Source of the DNA: Fischerella muscicola PCC 7414
Lineage (GTDB): Bacteria; Cyanobacteriota; Cyanobacteriia; Cyanobacteriales; Nostocaceae
Reading direction: 5' to 3'
Assembly (NCBI RefSeq): GCF_000317205.1
Contig: NZ_AJLK01000100.1
Coordinates: forward strand, 1-35,071
Length of the DNA: 35,071 bases
This document shows, piece after piece, positions 6,896 to 14,912 of this stretch. Each line of letters opens with the position of its first letter. The stretch's first letter is position 1. Position numbers and translations under genes: made by a program. A model generated the notes under the pieces. It was given only the letters and a program-made list of their open reading frames with translations. It was not told the origin of the DNA and ran no database searches.

Positions 6896-8242
6896 ATGAA
6901 GTTAGAGAAAACTGTTGTTATTGGTGGTAGTATCGCGGGTTTGTTGGCGGCACGTGTACTTGCAGAATACTGTGATTCGGTGACAATTGTAGAAAGGGAT
7001 AAACTACCTTTGCAGCCTCACAAACGCACAGGTGTGCCGCAATCAGTGCAACCTCATGTTTTATTAGTACGAGGATACAGAATTTTAGAGGAACTGTTTC
7101 CCGGTATTGGTTCACAGTTAAGTGCAGCTGGTGCGCTAACGATTGATTGGTTACGAGAATTTTATTTGTTTGCCCAAGGGCAATGGAGTAATAATGCTGT
7201 TGCACCTTCTGAGATAATTTCCTTTACCTGTTCTCGTCCTTTGTTGGAATGGACAATTCGCAAAAGACTAGCAGAGTTTTCCCAGATCAAGTTTATTGAA
7301 CAACATCGAGCGATCGCTCTACTGACAACTTCTCATAAAACCCAAGTTACGGGAGTCAAGCTGCAATCTCTCACAGGTGATGGTACACAAGAGTTACCAG
7401 CTAGCTTGGTAGTTGATGCTAGTGGACGTAGTTCTCATACACCCCAGTGGTTAGAAGACATAGGATTGACACCACCTCCAGAAACTATAGTCAATCCATT
7501 TTTGGGATATGCTACTAGGCGTTATAAACCACCAGAAAATTTTACAGCAGGCTGGAAAGTAATGCTAATTTCTCAGGAACCTCCGCAAAATACCCGATTA
7601 GGATATTTGGCAAAAATTGAAGGTGGAGAATTAATCGCTACTGTTGGCGGTTACGGGCGTGACTTTCCACCATTAGATGAACAGGGCTTTTTGGCATTTG
7701 CCCGCAGTCTTTCCAGTTCGTGCTTTTATGAAATAATTAAGGATGCAGAACCAGTCTCGCCTATTTATGCCCATCGGGCTACTGCCAATAGATTGCGTCA
7801 TTATGAACAAATTCTAATGCCTACAGGCTTTGTGGTAATAGGCGATGCAGTTTGTGCCTTGTGTCCAGTTTATGGTCAAGGAATGACAGTTAGTGCTTTA
7901 TCAGCAATGGTTCTTAAAGACTGGTTGAACAATAGTCAACTTGTAACTTCTCGCTTCCAAAAGAACTTAGCAAAAAATAATTCACTGCATTGGATGCTAG
8001 CAACAGGACAAGATTCTCGTTTTCCCACCACAGCAGGTAGAAAACAGCCCAACAGGCTTAACAAACTCTTGGCTGGATATAATCAAAAGCTGATGCAAAT
8101 TAGCAATGTAGATACTGAGTTGCGTACTCTGTTTGTAGAGGTCAGTCACTTCCTTAAATCACCTCTAGCTTTTTATCATCCTCAAGTCATATTCCGTGTA
8201 ATTAGAAGTAGTAAACAGAAGATAAAAGAAATCACTAACTAA
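6896..8242 (+). CDS. FAD-dependent monooxygenase / oxidoreductase
   Basis: This 448-residue flavoprotein belongs to the FAD_binding_3 (p-hydroxybenzoate hydroxylase-like) superfamily. VVIGGSIAGLLAARVL at residues 7-22 is the FAD/Rossmann motif. LVVDASGRSS near 185 matches the middle DG-type motif. VVIGDAVCALCPVYGQGM near 313-330 is the GD FAD-ribose-binding motif. The frame is open from 6839, but I prefer the ATG at 6896, which places the FAD motif at the very N-terminus as usual. The extra 19 codons contain HIP1 and the likely promoter shared with prxQ. The substrate is unknown. Similar proteins include geranylgeranyl-reductase-like and aromatic monooxygenase-like families. The next gene lies 106 bp downstream on the same strand. 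Confidence 0.78.
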   Translation: MKLEKTVVIGGSIAGLLAARVLAEYCDSVTIVERDKLPLQPHKRTGVPQSVQPHVLLVRGYRILEELFPGIGSQLSAAGALTIDWLREFYLFAQGQWSNNAVAPSEIISFTCSRPLLEWTIRKRLAEFSQIKFIEQHRAIALLTTSHKTQVTGVKLQSLTGDGTQELPASLVVDASGRSSHTPQWLEDIGLTPPPETIVNPFLGYATRRYKPPENFTAGWKVMLISQEPPQNTRLGYLAKIEGGELIATVGGYGRDFPPLDEQGFLAFARSLSSSCFYEIIKDAEPVSPIYAHRATANRLRHYEQILMPTGFVVIGDAVCALCPVYGQGMTVSALSAMVLKDWLNNSQLVTSRFQKNLAKNNSLHWMLATGQDSRFPTTAGRKQPNRLNKLLAGYNQKLMQISNVDTELRTLFVEVSHFLKSPLAFYHPQVIFRVIRSSKQKIKEITN

Positions 8243-8348
8243 AAATTTTTGAAAAAATTAGTATTTTTTACTAAAAATTATCTTAGAAATATTAACATAA
8301 TTTACTGACTAAATACACTCCAAGTGTAATTTCAATGGTACAAATTAC

Positions 8349-10760
8349 ATGGCATGGACACCATTAAGAGAACGAATTACTCAATTACCGCTCGTTCTCG
8401 CAGGCCCAATTTTACGACATACTGCACCAAATTCTGTAACTGTGTGGGTAGCTTTGAAAGAAAGCCGCATTGTTACTCTCAAAGTATTTGATCCAAATCA
8501 AGATTTATTACTAATAGGTAGTAAAACAACTATTAAATTAGGAACAAATTTATATATAGTTGCTGTCACTGCTCAAGCAAGCAAAAATATACTTTTGTAT
8601 GGGGAAGATTATCTTTATAATTTAGAATTTGGTAACGAAGACAATTTAAGTAGTCCTGGGATATTAAATACAGAAGGGTCAATTACAGAAATTACATATC
8701 CTCCCTATGATTTGCCTAGTTTTGGGCTTGTACCTCATGACTTAAAAGATTTACGCCTTGTTCATGGTTCTTGTCGTAAGCCACATGGCGAAAGCTTGGA
8801 TGCATTTCCAGCTTTAGACAAAATGATTAAAGAAGCGCTCATACAAGACCCTAAAAAACGACCACATCAACTCTTTCTTACAGGTGATCAAATTTATGCA
8901 GATGATGTAGCTGATGCCTTGCTTTTCATGTTAATAGATGCTGGCGAAACATTATTAGGATGGTCAGAAAAATTACCAGATGTCACCAATAATGAAGAAT
9001 TGCAAGCTGGTCAACGTAATCATTTAGCAACCTATACTGCTGGCTTAACAGCAAGCATTACTAAACTCAATAAAATTTCTAATATAGCTAAAAGTCATTT
9101 ATTCACATTCAGCGATTTTTGTACTATGTATTTATTCGCTTGGTGTGATGTGTTATGGCCGCAGCCAGAGGATTTACCCACATTTGCTGATGTGAATCGA
9201 AATTTACCCCCGCTTAGCAGTGGTGAAGATTTATTTTTAGAAGAAATTGAAGATTTAAAAAACTTTCAGACAACACTTAAACAAGTCAGACGGACTTTAG
9301 CTAATATTCCCACTTATATGATCTTCGATGACCATGAAATTACCGATGATTGGTATTTAAACATGGCATGGTGCGATCGCGTCCTTAGTAAACCCTTGGG
9401 TAGACGCATCCTCCAAAATGGTCTACTCGCCTACGCAATTTGTCAAGCTTGGGGCAATACACCAGCAGAGTTTACAGACGATAAACCAGGAGAAGCATTA
9501 TTAAAAGCTGCTGTTGGCTGGTTTGCTTCCCAAGGACAAAACCCCAAATACGAACAGGAAATTACTCGCCGGGTTGGTTTACCATCCCTTACAGATATTA
9601 GAAATAGTAACCCTAGACAGTTACCCCACACAAATGCTTCTTTAAAATGGCATTACACTGTTGTCGGACCAGAATATGAAGTCATAGTACTTGATACTCG
9701 CACTTGGCGGGCTTTTCCAGGGAAAGATTTTGATTTTCCAGCACTTTTGAGTGAAGAAGCTTGTGATCAGCAAATCACAAAACTAGTTCATCCTCAGAAT
9801 GCTAAAGTTACCTTTGTCGTTTCACCAGGACCTGTAGTTGGTGTACCATTTTTAGAAACAATTCAAAAGACAGCTAAAGCTTTCGCAGAAAAATTTAATA
9901 GTGCTGCTTGGGGTTTTGATCCCGAAGCTTGGGGTTTAGAAACAACAGCATTTGAAAGACTGATAGCTTGTTTAGCATTACGAGCATTACCAGCAAAACA
10001 AAGCCGTGTCATTATCTTATCTGGTGATGTCCACTATAGTTTTGCAGCTAGCCTAAAGTACGCAGCTATCCGTCCTTTTCAACATTCCAAAAATATCAAT
10101 ACTGAACTACTTGCTATTCAATTTACTAGCAGTTCCTTTAAAAATGAAGTAAGTGGTACAGGTGGAAGCCATTCACTACATAAAAAAGGTTTTCTTCCGA
10201 TTGAGCAGATAAACTATTTACCTAAAGCAGAGATTTTAGGGTGGGAAAATCAAGAAGAGAAAGAATTAGAAATAGGTGTGATGCATGTGTATGTTGATCA
10301 TGTCCCACAATGTATTCCTTGGATTATTAAGACGAATCCCGCCATCATAGATTTAGTGCAAGAACGCAGTTGGCATAAAGGATTACAAGTTATTAAACAA
10401 CCCGAATGGTGGTATAAAATTAATTTCTTTTTAGGTAAAGATGAAAAAGTAAAGGAACCAGAAGATGTTAATTTTCTCCAACCCCAATCTATAACTGCTC
10501 CCCTACCAGGACAAAATCGCAAGCTACCTTTAGAAAAATATTTAGCGATGGCTAAAAACCATCGTGATTATCGCGGAAAATGGGGTGCTGGTAAAGCAGT
10601 TGTGGGAGTCAATAATATTGGTGAAATCACTTTTGAGGTGGTTGATGGTAAACAAATAGCTGTACAAACCCTCTGGTGGCGACTGCAAAGTTGGGAGAAA
10701 GGTGAATTATTAGAACCTTTCCCATTAACTCGGTATGAAGTGCCATTGGAGGATGTCTAA
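8349..10760 (+). CDS. PhoD-like metallophosphatase (alkaline phosphatase D family)
   Basis: The 803-residue protein has the metal-binding blocks of the PhoD-like metallophosphatase superfamily. LFLTGDQIYADDVADAL lies near residue 175-190, YMIFDDHEITDDWYLN near 322-337, and VIILSGDVHYSFAAS near 553-567. An N-terminal beta-rich domain, PILRHTAPNSVTVWVALKES, resembles the PhoD N-terminal domain. PhoD enzymes are Ca/Fe phosphodiesterases or phosphomonoesterases, often Tat-exported. Here I see no twin-arginine or Sec signal, so a cytoplasmic enzyme is suggested. It is much longer than B. subtilis PhoD (about 580), with extra regions near residues 220-310 and after 620. The substrate and any Pho regulation are unknown; no Pho box was recognised upstream. 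Confidence 0.8.
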   Translation: MAWTPLRERITQLPLVLAGPILRHTAPNSVTVWVALKESRIVTLKVFDPNQDLLLIGSKTTIKLGTNLYIVAVTAQASKNILLYGEDYLYNLEFGNEDNLSSPGILNTEGSITEITYPPYDLPSFGLVPHDLKDLRLVHGSCRKPHGESLDAFPALDKMIKEALIQDPKKRPHQLFLTGDQIYADDVADALLFMLIDAGETLLGWSEKLPDVTNNEELQAGQRNHLATYTAGLTASITKLNKISNIAKSHLFTFSDFCTMYLFAWCDVLWPQPEDLPTFADVNRNLPPLSSGEDLFLEEIEDLKNFQTTLKQVRRTLANIPTYMIFDDHEITDDWYLNMAWCDRVLSKPLGRRILQNGLLAYAICQAWGNTPAEFTDDKPGEALLKAAVGWFASQGQNPKYEQEITRRVGLPSLTDIRNSNPRQLPHTNASLKWHYTVVGPEYEVIVLDTRTWRAFPGKDFDFPALLSEEACDQQITKLVHPQNAKVTFVVSPGPVVGVPFLETIQKTAKAFAEKFNSAAWGFDPEAWGLETTAFERLIACLALRALPAKQSRVIILSGDVHYSFAASLKYAAIRPFQHSKNINTELLAIQFTSSSFKNEVSGTGGSHSLHKKGFLPIEQINYLPKAEILGWENQEEKELEIGVMHVYVDHVPQCIPWIIKTNPAIIDLVQERSWHKGLQVIKQPEWWYKINFFLGKDEKVKEPEDVNFLQPQSITAPLPGQNRKLPLEKYLAMAKNHRDYRGKWGAGKAVVGVNNIGEITFEVVDGKQIAVQTLWWRLQSWEKGELLEPFPLTRYEVPLEDV

Positions 10761-10865
10761 AAAGTTTTGGCGAATATATGTAATTCGCTACTAGACAGGC
10801 AAAGCCCATCTCCATAGGCTAACGTCAGTTGTCTTGATAATGTTGGGTTAAAGCTATCAGAGTAA

Positions 10866-10985
10866 CTACTTTGGTATGAAATCCAGAAAAACTTGTCTGT
10901 TCAGGTAACTGGTGATTTCATCTTAGAACACTTCAAACAGAAGTTGGGCTTAGACGCACATAATGCAAATTATGTCAATGGGTAA
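10866..10985 (+). pseudogene. Short open fragment, faint HAD-phosphatase (SerB-like) resemblance
   Basis: Between the PhoD-like gene and the AraC gene a 39-codon frame has no start codon. It reads TGDFILEHFKQKLGLDAHNA and ends in YVNG. This faintly recalls the GGFTxFxxxLxxxLGLDxxxANxxxxxDG segment of phosphoserine-phosphatase-like HAD enzymes. If real, it is a stump lacking all catalytic motifs. The resemblance is short and may be chance. The rest of 10761-11019 shows nothing recognisable. Confidence 0.22.
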
Positions 10986-11019
10986 GTCCTACCTGGCTCA
11001 ATACTAGCTTCAGTCATTT

Positions 11020-11934
11020 ATGATTGAGGCAATTGGAATAAAGATAACTGTGAGTGATCCTGCCAAGAACAATCTGCTTCTGATTCTCCCCCATTCACCG
11101 ATTCTGACTAGTGATGGCGCTAACTGGAAAAACATTCACTTTGCTCACTTTCGACAACCACCCTGTGATGTTCCAGAACATGTGTCGTCCCAGCACATCA
11201 TTTGTATGAATGTCGGTAAGCCGGTGTGGTTGGAGCAAGCAGTTGATGGACGACATGAGACGGCTTATTCACTACCAGGAGATTTGGCAATTTACCCGGC
11301 ACATCTTAGCCAACAGTTCCACTGGGACAAAGAAGTTGAGTTTTTCAATCTGTATTTAGAACCCTCATTTTTGGCTCAGGTTGGTTATGACGTGTTTGGA
11401 GGCGATCGCTTTGAACTAATTCCGCAGCTCACTAGCTTGTGCGATCCATTAGTTCAGCAGATAGGCTTTGCGCTTAAAACCTCCCTGGAGATTGATGGGA
11501 AAAACAGCAATCTTTATGCTGACTCAATGGCACATGCGCTTGTCGTTCATCTTTTATCTAGATATTCAACCAATTCACGTCAAATAGAGATTATCACAGG
11601 TGGTTTTACCCAACAACAATGGAAACAAATTGTTGATTTTATTAATGCAAACTTAGATAGAAATATTAGTTTAACAGAGTTAGCAGAAATTGTGCGGTTG
11701 AGTCCATATCATTTTGCTCATTTGTTCAAGAAATCAACTGGTATTTCACCTCATCAATATTTAATTCATTGTCGAATTGAAAGAGCTAAACAATTGTTAG
11801 TTTTGGGCAATTTGTCGATTGTGGAAGTTGCTCAAGCCGTTGGTTTCGCCAGTCAAGGGCATCTCAACCTCCATTTCAAACGCCTTGTGGGAGTTACCCC
11901 CAAGATTTTTCGTAGCGATCGCAAGAACGTTTAA
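11020..11934 (+). CDS. AraC-family transcriptional regulator
   Basis: This is a 304-residue regulator. The N-terminal 190 residues are a cupin-like sensing domain (DLAIYPAHLSQQFHWDKEVEFFNLYLEP). Residues about 200-300 form the AraC double helix-turn-helix. The first HTH covers NISLTELAEIVRLSPYHFAHLFKKSTGISPHQYL, and the second covers LSIVEVAQAVGFASQGHLNLHFKRLVGVTP, the AraC signature. The effector is not predictable. The gene lies 79 bp upstream of the azoreductase gene in the same direction, so that enzyme is a plausible target. The start is the ATG at 11020, just after TTCAGTCATTT; no strong ribosome-binding site is seen, and an in-frame later start cannot be excluded. Confidence 0.9.
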   Translation: MIEAIGIKITVSDPAKNNLLLILPHSPILTSDGANWKNIHFAHFRQPPCDVPEHVSSQHIICMNVGKPVWLEQAVDGRHETAYSLPGDLAIYPAHLSQQFHWDKEVEFFNLYLEPSFLAQVGYDVFGGDRFELIPQLTSLCDPLVQQIGFALKTSLEIDGKNSNLYADSMAHALVVHLLSRYSTNSRQIEIITGGFTQQQWKQIVDFINANLDRNISLTELAEIVRLSPYHFAHLFKKSTGISPHQYLIHCRIERAKQLLVLGNLSIVEVAQAVGFASQGHLNLHFKRLVGVTPKIFRSDRKNV

Positions 11935-12013
11935 AATGATCGCAAGAACATTGAAGAAAAGCTTTCTAGAATTAGTGGACACTGAATGCGTAACCTGATT
12001 TCAAGGTTTGCTT

Positions 12014-12625
12014 ATGAGACGCATTCTTCACATCGATGCTAGCTACAGCAGTGAAAATTCGGTATCACGAGTTTTGTCTGGTGCTTTCATCACTGCTTGG
12101 AAAAAGTTCCACCCTGAAGATGTCATCCTCTATCGGGATTTGGGACATTTTCCAGTTCCCTATATCAATGAAACCTGGATTACAGCAGTTCATTCGCCAC
12201 CTGAAACTCACACACCAGAGATGGTTGAGGCTTTAAAAGTGTCCAATCCACTGCTGGAAGAATTTTTGTCTGTCGATTGCTATGTCTTTGGGATACCGAT
12301 GTATGGCTTTACTATTCCTGCAACTCTTAAAGCCTATATCGAACATTTGATTCAGATTGGACGCACCTATGAGGTAAATGAAAATGGTGTTCAAGGACTA
12401 GTTCAGGGGAAAAAAGCTCTGTTTATCACTAGTCGTGGTGGCAACTATCTTCCTGGTTCTCCCTTTGGTGAGGATCATCAAGAACCCTATCTGCGAACAA
12501 TTTTTTGGTCATTTGGAATTACGGATGTACAGTTTGTCAATGCCAGTAATCTGGTTTTAAGAGATCGAGAAAAGTCTATTTCAACTGCTCAAGCTCATCT
12601 TCAAACACTTGCAGCTCAATGGTAA
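12014..12625 (+). CDS. azoR: FMN-dependent NAD(P)H azoreductase / quinone reductase
   Basis: The 203-residue flavodoxin-fold enzyme is of the AzoR/AcpD family, which reduces quinones and azo compounds by two-electron transfer using FMN. MRRILHIDASYSSENSVSR at the N-terminus is the FMN phosphate-binding loop. GIPMYGFTIPATLKAYIEHLIQIGRTY matches the family block around the FMN ring. ALFITSRGG matches the loop over the isoalloxazine. I choose ATG 12014 rather than the in-frame TTG 12008 because AAGG lies about 8 nt before it and the conserved N-terminus begins there. The preceding AraC gene suggests induction by an electrophile or other small molecule. It converges with the Fur-family gene. Confidence 0.87.
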   Translation: MRRILHIDASYSSENSVSRVLSGAFITAWKKFHPEDVILYRDLGHFPVPYINETWITAVHSPPETHTPEMVEALKVSNPLLEEFLSVDCYVFGIPMYGFTIPATLKAYIEHLIQIGRTYEVNENGVQGLVQGKKALFITSRGGNYLPGSPFGEDHQEPYLRTIFWSFGITDVQFVNASNLVLRDREKSISTAQAHLQTLAAQW

Positions 12626-12632
12626 GGAATAT

Positions 12633-12660
12633 CCATCCCCACCGCTCCCGTCGGATGGGG
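12633..12660. terminator. Hairpin between convergent azoR and fur-like genes
   Basis: CCATCC (12633-12638) pairs with GGATGG (12653-12658), with a GC-rich partially paired interior. It sits in the 51-bp gap between two convergent genes and could serve both. No T-run follows, so termination is inferred from position. Confidence 0.35.
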
Positions 12661-12676
12661 AATTCCGTTGAATGCG

Positions 12677-13105
12677 TTAAATCCCTGCTTGCGGCTTATG
12701 TGCAAAAAATTCAATCCGATAGTCCTTCACCTCAAGACCGATCTGCGCTTCTACAGCAGCGATAATCTCTTGAGGAAGCATTACCATCACATCAATCACT
12801 TGTCCATTATCCAAACAATGCACATGGGAGTGGCAAAAACTAGGATGGCTATAAAGACAACCTTCTGCCTTTTCAATACGCTCAATCACCCCAGCCTTTA
12901 CCAAAGTATCTAAATTTTGATATATCGATGTATAACCAATTTTCTTGCCTTGTTGACGCAGGCGATGGTAGATATCGCTTGCAGTTAGATGCTCATTAGT
13001 ATCCCACAGTAACTTGAGGATGAACTGGCGCTGCTTACTTAAGCGCATTCCTCGTTCACGGCAACACTCTAGAGCATCCTCGTAGGATTTAGGTTGAGGA
13101 GCCAT
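12677..13105 (-). CDS. Fur-family metalloregulator (subclass unresolved)
   Basis: This 142-residue Fur-like repressor has an N-terminal winged helix: LSKQRQFILKLLWDTNEHLTASDIYHRL, then IGYTSIYQNLDTLVKAGVI at about residues 55-75. The C-terminal half carries the His/Cys-rich segment EGCLYSHPSFCHSHVHCLDNGQVIDV. That corresponds to the Fur metal-site strand, but the CxxC zinc motifs seen in most Fur, Zur and PerR proteins are absent. The sensed metal or oxidant (Fe, Zn, or peroxide as in PerR) cannot be assigned. TAGGAG precedes the ATG, overlapping a 19-bp palindrome at 13117-13135 that may be an autoregulatory operator. It is divergent from the ferritin-like gene across 482 bp, so it is a candidate regulator of that gene. 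Confidence 0.85.
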   Translation of the reverse strand: MAPQPKSYEDALECCRERGMRLSKQRQFILKLLWDTNEHLTASDIYHRLRQQGKKIGYTSIYQNLDTLVKAGVIERIEKAEGCLYSHPSFCHSHVHCLDNGQVIDVMVMLPQEIIAAVEAQIGLEVKDYRIEFFAHKPQAGI

Positions 13106-13116
13106 GAGATTAAGCT

Positions 13117-13135
13117 CCTAGAATAATTTTCTAGG
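13117..13135. promoter_or_regulatory. 19-bp palindrome over the fur-like gene's ribosome-binding site
   Basis: CCTAGAA-TAATT-TTCTAGG is a perfect 7+5+7 inverted repeat starting 12 bp before the start codon and including the TAGGAG ribosome-binding sequence of the minus-strand gene. Nineteen base pairs is the size of classical Fur, Zur and PerR operators, and the centre is AT-rich as in those boxes, but the arms do not match the GATAATGATTATC-type consensus. Autoregulation is inferred. Confidence 0.45.
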
Positions 13136-13367
13136 GATAGATACTATGTTACACAAAATTAGCCCACAATGCGTACCCGGTATGACTTGATGTTACAAAT
13201 TAACAAACTGCTAAAGCCATACTCATATCGACTATGAATAATTATAAAAACTAATGATACTTTCCACTTGATTCTTACAAAATTGAAGTAGGCAACATAG
13301 TGAAAAAAGTAATTTTCTCAATGTTGTACAACTACAGTACATAGTTTCCACGTAACCTAAAGTTCAC

Positions 13368-13475
13368 TAGTGGTTCATGTTATTAATTTTGATGGGCTTT
13401 GAGATCCCCGATTTTTTAAAAAAGGCGGGGATCTGGCCCCTCGCAAAGAGTCAGAAATAATGACATAGACCACTA
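13368..13475. mobile_element. 108-bp MITE-like palindromic element
   Basis: The outer 18 bp (13368-13385 and 13458-13475) are inverted repeats matching at 15 of 18 positions. The centre (13402-13434) is a hairpin with AGATCCCC/GGGGATCT arms and an inner TTTTTT/AAAAAA pairing. The GATCCCCG...CGGGGATC core is of a kind seen repeatedly between genes in Nostoc-like genomes. No transposase or clear target duplication is present. It lies between the fur-like and ferritin-like genes and could affect the latter's promoter. The rest of 13136-13566 is AT-rich with no other signal recognised. Confidence 0.5.
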
Positions 13476-13587
13476 ATCTGAGAAGAACAATGTGTGGAGA
13501 GGAGGGGTTACGGGAACGGTATTCACCGGCTAAGCAGTTTAATTAATTTCATTTAAAATATCGGCTTTGAAAAATAAGGAGGCCACC

Positions 13588-14265
13588 ATGCCTAAAGTTG
13601 CAATGCAAATGGTGGAGCAGTCGGGAATTGATGTGAAGGAACTCGTGGACAAGTTAGTCCGAGCAGCAGCAGCAGAGTTCACAACATACTACTATTACAC
13701 AATCCTGCGAGCTAATGCCATTGGTTTTGAAGGTGAGGGATTGAAAGAAATTATTGAGGATGCACGACTAGAAGACCGCAACCACTTTGAAGCTTTGGTT
13801 CCGCGTATCTACGAGTTAGGCGGCGAGTTGCCGCGAGACATTCGCGACTTCTCCAATGTTGCCGCCTGTCCTGATGCTTACCTACCAGAACGTGGTCGCA
13901 GCAATGAAAGTACCTCAGCACGCGTAGGCTTTACCAGTGGCGGAACTGAAGAAGCCAAGGAAGCAGTCTCAGAGGTGAAGCAAGGAATTGAACAAGGTGA
14001 TCTCAGACCAATGCTACAGGTATTGGTAGAAGCTGAGCGTTGCGCTATCCGGGTTTATACTGATATCTGCAATATGACCTTTGGCAAAGATCATCGTACC
14101 TACGAGTTGTCCCTAGCTATTTTGAATGAAGAAATAGAACACGAAGCCTGGTTTAGCGAGTTTCTCGGTGAAGGGCCTTCAGGCCACTTCCGTCGAGGTG
14201 CGCCGGGTGAATCACCTTATACCTCTCGGTTCTTAGTAGTGCCTAATAGCCATAACGGTCATTAA
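13588..14265 (+). CDS. Ferritin-like diiron protein, DPS-like family
   Basis: The 225-residue four-helix protein has ferritin-like iron ligands. Glu30 lies in [15 protein letters not shown]. Glu62, Asp63 and His66 lie in [10 protein letters not shown] Glu lies in [13 protein letters not shown]. The final ExxH lies in [16 protein letters not shown]. The layout is longer than classical Dps (about 160-180) and resembles the DPS-like or bacterioferritin-like proteins that oxidise Fe(II) with peroxide and store iron. A C-terminal tail of about 30 residues is Gly/Pro-rich. A strong AAGGAGG 5 nt before ATG 13588 fixes the start; the frame is open from 13567. A Fur-family regulator lies divergently upstream, and a Rieske protein gene follows after 212 bp. 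Confidence 0.78.
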   Translation: MPKVAMQMVEQSGIDVKELVDKLVRAAAAEFTTYYYYTILRANAIGFEGEGLKEIIEDARLEDRNHFEALVPRIYELGGELPRDIRDFSNVAACPDAYLPERGRSNESTSARVGFTSGGTEEAKEAVSEVKQGIEQGDLRPMLQVLVEAERCAIRVYTDICNMTFGKDHRTYELSLAILNEEIEHEAWFSEFLGEGPSGHFRRGAPGESPYTSRFLVVPNSHNGH

Positions 14266-14270
14266 AGAAG

Positions 14271-14298
14271 GCAGGAGGCAGGAGGCAGAAGGCAGAAG
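14271..14298. repeat. Heptameric tandem repeat (GCAGRAG)4
   Basis: Four copies of GCAGGAG/GCAGAAG start 6 bp after the ferritin-like stop codon. Such short tandemly repeated heptamers are a hallmark of heterocystous cyanobacterial genomes. The same heptamer occurs at 27155-27251 and near 33729. Confidence 0.85.
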
Positions 14299-14327
14299 GC
14301 GAGGGTTCCAGGGGGATTGGGTTCCGA

Positions 14328-14350
14328 CCGTTAAATCTACGATTTAACGG
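14328..14350. terminator. 10-bp perfect hairpin downstream of the ferritin-like gene
   Basis: CCGTTAAATC (14328-14337) and GATTTAACGG (14341-14350) form a perfect stem with a 3-nt loop. A second smaller hairpin, AGGTATA/TATACCT, lies at 14373-14390. Neither has a T-run. They separate the ferritin-like and Rieske genes and may stabilise or end the upstream message. Confidence 0.4.
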
Positions 14351-14477
14351 GGATCTTAAGCCCAATGGGGCAAGGTATAAGGGTATACCTGAAAGCATCA
14401 TTATCCCAACTGAACCTTCTGCCCTCTGCCTTGCCCGAAGGGCTGATAAAATCTACTGAGTGTTGGAGTAACAGATA

Positions 14478-14843
14478 GTGGGCTATGTCACAGTGGCAAG
14501 GGTAGAGGAGATTCCACCAGGACATACACAAATGGTGCAAGTGGGGTCATGCCTGATTTTACTTGTGAATGACCAAGGAGAATTCTATGCTTTACAGGGT
14601 TTGTGCGGACACCAGAAATTGCCACTAGCCGGAGGTAAGGTGTGGCAAGGAGTACTGGATTGTCCTTGGCATCATTTTCAGTATGATATTCGCACTGGGG
14701 AAAATCTTTACCCTAAGCGTATCTACCCACTAAATGCTCTTCCTAAACTACGTGAGCAAATCTCTCCCCTACGTACCTATCCTGTGCAAGTAGTCGATGA
14801 ACAAGTGCAAGTGGGAGTACCAAAAAGCTGTGACTCAGGATAG
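14478..14843 (+). CDS. Small Rieske [2Fe-2S] ferredoxin-like protein
   Basis: This 121-residue single-domain Rieske protein has Cys43 and His45 in LCGHQ and Cys62 and His65 in CPWHHF. These are the Cys-X-His and Cys-X2-His ligands of a Rieske cluster. There is no transmembrane helix or attached oxygenase domain, so it is likely a soluble electron carrier of the type that feeds oxygenases or other redox enzymes. The start is the GTG at 14478, with TTGGAG about 9 nt upstream. It stands between a ferritin-like gene and a pentapeptide-repeat gene, all in the same direction. A partner is not identified here; iron oxidation or release by the upstream ferritin is a speculative possibility. Confidence 0.85.
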   Translation: MGYVTVARVEEIPPGHTQMVQVGSCLILLVNDQGEFYALQGLCGHQKLPLAGGKVWQGVLDCPWHHFQYDIRTGENLYPKRIYPLNALPKLREQISPLRTYPVQVVDEQVQVGVPKSCDSG

Positions 14844-14912
14844 GAAATAACCAACACAGTATGCAAGGGTGGCACTCTACAAGCCCAGAGATAACGTTGA
14901 GAGGCAAATCAT

